DNA of 11,355 bases. It comes from Clostridia bacterium (GTDB lineage Bacteria; Bacillota; Clostridia; Oscillospirales; Acutalibacteraceae). Location of the stretch: assembly GCA_017414725.1 (NCBI GenBank), contig JAFQKZ010000035.1, positions 1 to 11,355 of the forward strand, given 5' to 3'. Both the position numbers and the translations under genes were made by a program. The notes under the pieces are model-generated. The model searched no databases. It saw only the letters and a program-made list of their open reading frames with translations, and had not been told where the DNA came from. Position 1 is the first letter of the stretch. Every line of letters starts with the position of its first letter. Positions 7,976-11,355 of this stretch are shown here, piece by piece.

Positions 7976-8129
7976 AATATATATTCTCCTTTCAATAACA
8001 CTTAAAAATAATTTTACATAATATTTATTTTACCAAATTTGTAAAAATTTTAAAACATAAAAAATCGTATTATTTTTAGGAGATTTTTGTATAATTTAAC
8101 ACAAAACTAATACTAAAACTTAAATTAAA
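7976..8129 (-). other. Intergenic region between glmS and corA-like gene
   Basis: Very AT-rich 154 bases. It holds the candidate promoter for the seven-gene run, two imperfect or short dyads (8028-8046 and 8085-8106) and no convincing GC-rich terminator for glmS. A weak stem of AAAAATC with GATTTTT (8063-8091 region) could help end glmS transcription, but it is all A-U except one pair. Confidence 0.6.
8018..8045 (-). promoter_or_regulatory. Candidate housekeeping promoter of the corA-to-nrdR run
   Basis: The minus strand has TTTACA (8045-8040), a 16-base spacer and TATTAT (8023-8018), 5 of 6 matches in each hexamer. Start would be near 8011, giving a leader of about 36 bases before the ATG at 7975. 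AT-rich surroundings raise the chance of a false match, but placement before the first gene of the run supports it. Confidence 0.55.
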
Positions 8130-9968
8130 TTATTCGACAGTTACAGATTTTGCCAAATTTTTCGGTTTGTCAATATTACATCCACGATATAAAGCTATAT
8201 AATATGCAAAAAACTGCAACGGTATTACGCTCAAAGACGCCGACAACAGGTCAGAAATCTCAGGAATTACTATTACGTCTTCTGCGACTTCATGTAATTT
8301 TTCTTGACAGTTTTCGGACGCCACAAACAACACTCTTGCCCCGCGAGCCCGCACTTCACGCACGTTGCTTATCATTTTATCAACAAGTTTTGTTTGAGTT
8401 GCCAGCGCTATAACCAACGTGTTATCGTCGATCAAAGATATCGTGCCGTGCTTCAACTCCCCGGCCGCATACGCTTCAGAGTGCACGTACGAGATTTCCT
8501 TCAACTTCAAAGAGCCTTCCATACATACCGCGTAATCTATGTTCCGACCTATAAAAAACACTTTTTCATAATTATAATATTTTTTTGCTATATCATGTAT
8601 CGAATTTTTGTTTTCTAATATTTTTTCTATTTTTTCGGGAAGTTTCTTGATGTCTTGCATGATTTTATCGTAATTTAAAGTTCTCTTTTGTAACAATTCA
8701 CATAATTTTAAAGTCAATAAATACGCAGATACCAATTGTGTACTGTAAGCCTTGGTCGTTGCAACAGCGATTTCCGGTCCCGCATACGTGTACAAAACAT
8801 CGTCAGATTCCGTTGCGATTGAACTTCCGAAAACATTTACTATAGAAATAACGCGAGCGCCAAGTTTTTTCGCTTCGCGCAGAGCCGCCAAACTGTCAGC
8901 AGTTTCACCGGACTGACTGATCACAACTACCAACGAATTTTTTACAATCGGATTTCTATATCTGAATTCTGATGCCAAGTCTATTTCTACCGGAATTCTC
9001 AGAATTTCTTCTATAAAATACTTCGCTACGCAACCTACGTGATACGCTGATCCGCAAGCTACTATACATATTTTTTCTAAATTTTTTAAATACTCTTCCG
9101 AAAAAGTGATGTTATCCAATTTAACTAAATTATTATTTAAATCTAAATTAATTCTTGGCGAAATCGTAGATTTTACCGCGGTAGCCTGCTCCATTATCTC
9201 TTTCATCATAAAATGCTCATATCCTGACTTTTCAGCCGAATCCACAGACCAATTAACTAAATCTAACTTTTTTTCTATTACATTTTTATCAAAATCATAC
9301 AACTTAAACTCGTCAGCCGTCACTATTGCTACACTTTTTTCAGGTAATCTGCAAACTTTATTCGTATATGATAAAAGTGCCGGAACGTCAGAAGCAACGT
9401 AATTTTCGCCCTCAGATACACCTATAATCAACGGACTGTCTTTTTTAACAACTATTAATTTTTCGGGACAATCCTGACAAATAATACACAACGCAAACGA
9501 GCCTTGTAAAACTTTCACTGTTTCTAATATGCATTCGAATATGTTTTTGTTTGTTTTGTATAAATATCCGATGTACTGCGCTACAACTTCACTATCAGTT
9601 TCGGAATTAAATTTTATATCAAGTTCTGTTAATTTTTCTTTAAGTTCTATATAATTTTCAATAATCCCATTATGCACGACTGCGATTCTCCCGCACGATG
9701 ACACATGCGGATGTGAATTTTCGTCAGTCGGATTTCCGTGGGTCGCCCATCTCGTATGACCAATCCCAATCCTAGAATTTAATTCACGAGCCCCAATAAT
9801 ATCTTTTATATTCTGTATCGAACCGCGTTTCTTTATGATTTCTATGCTATCGTTTGTTCTTACGGCTATCCCTGCAGAATCATATCCTCGGTACTCTAAT
9901 TTACTCAAACCCTGTAACAAAAACGGCACGGCATTCTTTGCCCCAACATACCCGACTATTCCGCACAT
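8130..9968 (-). CDS. glmS: GlmS, glutamine--fructose-6-phosphate aminotransferase (isomerizing)
   Basis: GlmS makes glucosamine-6-phosphate from fructose-6-phosphate and glutamine, the first step to UDP-GlcNAc for peptidoglycan. The 612 residues match the family. The glutaminase half has Cys2 as N-terminal nucleophile, H-T-R-W-A-T-H-G (71-78), N100-G101 and E-T-D-S-E (123-127). Two sugar-isomerase (SIS) domains follow, with C-G-S-A-Y-H (305-310), S-Q-S-G-E-T (351-356), E491, A-G-E-L-K-H-G (502-508) and the strictly typical C-terminus K-N-L-A-K-S-V-T-V-E (603-612). The start is fixed by Cys2 and an in-frame stop two codons upstream. The Shine-Dalgarno AGGGAG (9983-9988) is 14 bases from the ATG. 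The 75-base gap to nif3 is too short for the glmS ribozyme, so feedback control must be by other means. The gene probably shares a transcript with nif3. Confidence 0.98.
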   Translation of the reverse strand: MCGIVGYVGAKNAVPFLLQGLSKLEYRGYDSAGIAVRTNDSIEIIKKRGSIQNIKDIIGARELNSRIGIGHTRWATHGNPTDENSHPHVSSCGRIAVVHNGIIENYIELKEKLTELDIKFNSETDSEVVAQYIGYLYKTNKNIFECILETVKVLQGSFALCIICQDCPEKLIVVKKDSPLIIGVSEGENYVASDVPALLSYTNKVCRLPEKSVAIVTADEFKLYDFDKNVIEKKLDLVNWSVDSAEKSGYEHFMMKEIMEQATAVKSTISPRINLDLNNNLVKLDNITFSEEYLKNLEKICIVACGSAYHVGCVAKYFIEEILRIPVEIDLASEFRYRNPIVKNSLVVVISQSGETADSLAALREAKKLGARVISIVNVFGSSIATESDDVLYTYAGPEIAVATTKAYSTQLVSAYLLTLKLCELLQKRTLNYDKIMQDIKKLPEKIEKILENKNSIHDIAKKYYNYEKVFFIGRNIDYAVCMEGSLKLKEISYVHSEAYAAGELKHGTISLIDDNTLVIALATQTKLVDKMISNVREVRARGARVLFVASENCQEKLHEVAEDVIVIPEISDLLSASLSVIPLQFFAYYIALYRGCNIDKPKNLAKSVTVE

Positions 9969-10043
9969 ACTACTATCGCACTCTCCCTAAACCTATTTTT
10001 TCGAAATTCTTATCTTAAAATTCCTATGCTCAATCAATAAAAT

Positions 10044-10814
10044 TTATTCACTAAAATATCTTAGATTATCGTCCAAAACTTTAGTCACTATAAATTGCTC
10101 TTCTGGAAACCATTCGTGCAAATAATCGCGGACGAACGGCAAAACCAACGCTTCCGTTTTGAAGTGTCCGGCCTCTACAATCGCCAAATTGTAATCATTA
10201 GCAACTAAAATTTCACTATGCTTGATCTCTCCGGTCACAAAAGCATCTGCATTTGCCAAAATTGCATCGCGTACCACAAAACTCCCTGCACCACCGCAAA
10301 CTGCCACTTTTTTGATTTTTCCCTTGCGTTCAGTATACCGCACACCACGACAATTCAAACTCTTGCTTACATACTGTGCAAACTCAACTGAGTCCATCTC
10401 ATCGGGTAAATCGCCCATCAAACCTACTGTATAGCCACCTAAACACGAGCATGAGTCTACATTTTTTAAACCTAATTTTTGAGATAACTGAAAATTTACT
10501 CCGCTGACTGAAACGTCCAAGCTTGTGTGCGACACCAACAAATTCATATCGTGCTTCAACAATTTAATGAGTGCACCCTGTAACGTAAACGCCCGCAAAG
10601 GTTTGAAAAGAACGGGATGATGCGTGAGAATCAAATTTGCCCCCAGCTCCACAGCTTCATCACACACCGCCGGCGTGGCGTCCAGAGCAATCAACGTCTT
10701 TGTCACTTTTTCTTTAAAAGAACCCATCAAGAGCCCCTCATTATCATAAGAAAGACTGTCACCAATAGGTGCTATTATACTGAGCGCATTAAATATATCT
10801 TTTACCGTCGGCAT
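10044..10814 (-). CDS. Nif3-like dinuclear metal centre protein (YbgI/YqfO family)
   Basis: Nif3-family proteins carry two metal ions and are annotated as GTP cyclohydrolase 1 type 2-like; their true cell role is unsettled. The 256 residues correspond to the short form like E. coli YbgI, without the central insert that makes B. subtilis YqfO about 370 residues. Metal ligands are complete: T-H65-H66-P, H96 with D100 (S-H-T-S-L-D), and H217 with E221 (A-G-H-F-K-T-E). The N-terminus (M-P-T-V-K-D-I-F, then S-Y-D-N-E-G-L-L-M-G at 22-31) matches the family start, with Tyr where Trp is usual. An in-frame stop two codons upstream fixes the ATG. In many Firmicutes nif3 lies beside trmK and sigA; here it lies 59 bases after a tRNA gene and 75 before glmS, an unusual setting. 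Confidence 0.93.
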   Translation of the reverse strand: MPTVKDIFNALSIIAPIGDSLSYDNEGLLMGSFKEKVTKTLIALDATPAVCDEAVELGANLILTHHPVLFKPLRAFTLQGALIKLLKHDMNLLVSHTSLDVSVSGVNFQLSQKLGLKNVDSCSCLGGYTVGLMGDLPDEMDSVEFAQYVSKSLNCRGVRYTERKGKIKKVAVCGGAGSFVVRDAILANADAFVTGEIKHSEILVANDYNLAIVEAGHFKTEALVLPFVRDYLHEWFPEEQFIVTKVLDDNLRYFSE

Positions 10815-10873
10815 AAGTCACACACTTTTCCTATCATCTTCTCTAAATAATCTCGCACTTTTTACACTTTATC
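10815..10873 (-). other. Short gap between tRNA array and nif3
   Basis: 59 bases with no GC-rich hairpin plus T-run and no recognisable promoter. It holds AGGA (10829-10832), 14 bases before the nif3 ATG. The lack of a terminator suggests that nif3 and glmS can be read from the rRNA/tRNA transcript. Confidence 0.5.
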
Positions 10874-10950
10874 TGGTGGGCCATCTAGGACTCGAACCTA
10901 GGACCGACCGGTTATGAGCCGGTTGCTCTAACCAACTGAGCTAATGGCCC
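10874..10950 (-). tRNA. tRNA with CAU anticodon, probably tRNA-Ile2 (lysidine type)
   Basis: The cloverleaf is complete: acceptor GGGCCAT pairing with ATGGCCC, D-arm GCTC/GAGC, anticodon stem ACCGG/CCGGT with loop CTCATAA (anticodon CAT), T-arm CTAGG-TTCGAGT-CCTAG, discriminator A and an encoded CCA. A CAU anticodon could be initiator Met, elongator Met or Ile2. Initiator is excluded by the paired first base (G1-C72). The C4-G69 and C5-G68 pairs and the close likeness to Firmicute tRNA-Ile2 favour Ile2, whose C34 is turned to lysidine by TilS. Elongator Met remains possible. Confidence 0.93.
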
Positions 10951-10981
10951 GGATTTCTATATCCGAATTCTTGGTAAACGA

Positions 10982-11057
10982 TGGTGGACTTAAGGGGATT
11001 CGAACCCCTCGCCTCCGCATTGCGAACGCGGCGCTCTACCAAATGAGCTATAAGCCC
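10982..11057 (-). tRNA. tRNA-Ala(CGC)
   Basis: A complete cloverleaf with acceptor GGGCTTA pairing with TAAGTCC, including the G3-U70 wobble pair that marks tRNA-Ala. D-arm GCTC/GAGC, anticodon stem CCGCG/TGCGG (one G-U), loop TTCGCAA with anticodon CGC reading GCG, T-arm AGGGG... matching CCCCT, discriminator A, encoded CCA. The CGC anticodon is uncommon in a low-GC genome, where UGC would read all four Ala codons. It lies 31 bases before the CAU tRNA. Confidence 0.95.
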
Positions 11058-11059
11058 AT

Positions 11060-11068
11060 AGAGCCCTG
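11060..11068 (-). repeat. CAGGGCTCT repeat copy before tRNA-Ala
   Basis: On the minus strand CAGGGCTCT lies 2 bases before the 5' end of tRNA-Ala. The second copy (11182-11190) lies before tRNA-Lys, separated from it by the GGGGAAACCCC hairpin. Confidence 0.5.
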
Positions 11069-11094
11069 TCGTGCGTCCTACATAATTCACACAA

Positions 11095-11170
11095 TGGTAC
11101 ACCATCGGGGGCTCGAACCCCGGACACCCTGATTAAGAGTCAGGTGCTCTACCAACTGAGCTAATGGTGC
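11095..11170 (-). tRNA. tRNA-Lys(CUU)
   Basis: A complete cloverleaf with acceptor GCACCAT pairing with ATGGTGT (first pair G1-U72, a wobble), D-arm GCTC/GAGC, anticodon stem CCTGA/TCAGG, loop CTCTTAA with anticodon CTT reading AAG, T-arm CGGGG/CCCCG, discriminator A and encoded CCA. It is first in the array after the 23S gene. A compact hairpin GGGGAAACCCC abuts its 5' end. Confidence 0.95.
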
Positions 11171-11181
11171 GGGGTTTCCCC
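11171..11181 (-). repeat. Mini-hairpin abutting the 5' end of tRNA-Lys
   Basis: On the minus strand GGGGAAACCCC, a four-pair G-C stem with an AAA loop, ends exactly at the first base of tRNA-Lys. It may guide 5' processing or insulate the tRNA fold; no function is proven. Confidence 0.55.
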
Positions 11182-11278
11182 AGAGCCCTGAAAACCGAAC
11201 GAAGAGGAGGAAAACAGAAGACATAAGATATAAAAAGAAGAGAGAAAGTAATATAAAATTAAAGAGATAAAAAAGTAG
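11182..11278 (-). other. 23S-to-tRNA spacer without a 5S gene, pyrimidine-rich transcript
   Basis: Just under 100 bases between the 23S end and the tRNA-Lys hairpin. In 11201-11280 the plus strand has only two C residues and is mostly A and G, so the transcript is strongly U/C-rich. No 5S rRNA (about 117 bases) fits or is recognisable. The part nearest the tRNA carries CAGGGCTCT (11182-11190), repeated before tRNA-Ala. Confidence 0.7.
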
Positions 11279-11355
11279 GACAAACCCTCGACCGATTAGT
11301 ACTGAGTAGCTGAACACATTACTGTGCTTAGACGCTCAGCCTATCAACCTTGTAG
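11279..11355 (-). rRNA. 23S rRNA, 3' end (rest beyond window)
   Basis: The reverse complement has the conserved 23S 3'-terminal sequence: G-T-T-G-A-T-A-G-G-C-T (around 11347-11337), A-G-C-A-C-A-G-T-A-A-T-G-T, then AGTACTAATCGGTCGAGGG ending in TTTG near 11281. The mature end is placed at about 11279 by likeness to other Firmicutes, with an error of a few bases. The gene is read toward the tRNAs. Confidence 0.95.

Noticed and set aside
8090..8095. Plus-strand TATAAT that could start antisense RNA into glmS
   Set aside because: No fitting -35 hexamer lies 16-18 bases upstream and the region is AT-rich.
7976..8129. NrdR box near the dyad upstream of corA
   Set aside because: The dyad lacks the ACAC...GTGT arms and central spacing of the NrdR box consensus.
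10000..10035. Promoter between nif3 and glmS (TTGATT with a weak -10)
   Set aside because: No acceptable -10 hexamer lies at proper spacing; support is too weak to call.
9969..10043. glmS ribozyme/riboswitch before glmS
   Set aside because: Only 75 bases separate nif3 from glmS, far less than the ribozyme needs, and no conserved core is visible.
11087..11317. Minus-strand open frame of 76 codons
   Set aside because: It runs through tRNA-Lys and the end of 23S rRNA, so it is not a protein gene.
1..11355. CRISPR array, insertion sequence or prophage
   Set aside because: No spaced repeats, transposase, integrase or terminal inverted repeats were found; all frames belong to housekeeping or plain unknown genes.

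Overview
This AT-rich window is read almost entirely from the minus strand. It looks like chromosomal DNA of a low-GC Clostridia-type Firmicute, possibly near the Oscillospirales. The evidence is NrdR, a ClpC-type ATPase whose N-terminus is an McsA-like zinc finger instead of the usual Clp N-domain, a CvpA/PgsA pair, GGAGG-type ribosome binding sites and the form of the 23S rRNA end. The lineage is inferred from gene form, not from a search. I see no phage, transposon or CRISPR content. Transcription of the rRNA, tRNA and protein genes is all in one direction.

In transcription order, from the right edge to the left: the 3' end of a 23S rRNA gene (11279-11355) is followed by about 110 bases with no 5S gene, then tRNA-Lys(CUU), tRNA-Ala(CGC) and a CAU tRNA that is probably tRNA-Ile2. 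All three anticodons start with C. After only 59 bases, with no visible terminator, come a Nif3-family dinuclear-metal protein and glmS, which makes glucosamine-6-phosphate for the cell wall.

A gap of 154 bases with a likely promoter precedes a tight run of seven genes: a CorA-type metal transporter, a dicarboxylate/amino-acid:cation symporter, a small secreted protein of unknown function, CvpA-like membrane protein, PgsA-type phosphatidyltransferase, the zinc-finger ClpC-like ATPase, and NrdR. Gaps are 12-52 bases, so they probably form one operon joining ion and solute transport, phospholipid synthesis, proteolysis and control of ribonucleotide reductase.

At the left edge an unrecognised secreted protein (at least 320 residues, running off the window) has its own exact-consensus housekeeping promoter and a strong ribosome binding site.

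The window is largely housekeeping. The most unusual points are the McsA/ClpC fusion-like ATPase, the strongly promoted unknown secreted protein, the absent 5S gene, the C34-only tRNA set, and an Asp-to-Ala change in the symporter's NMDGT motif.
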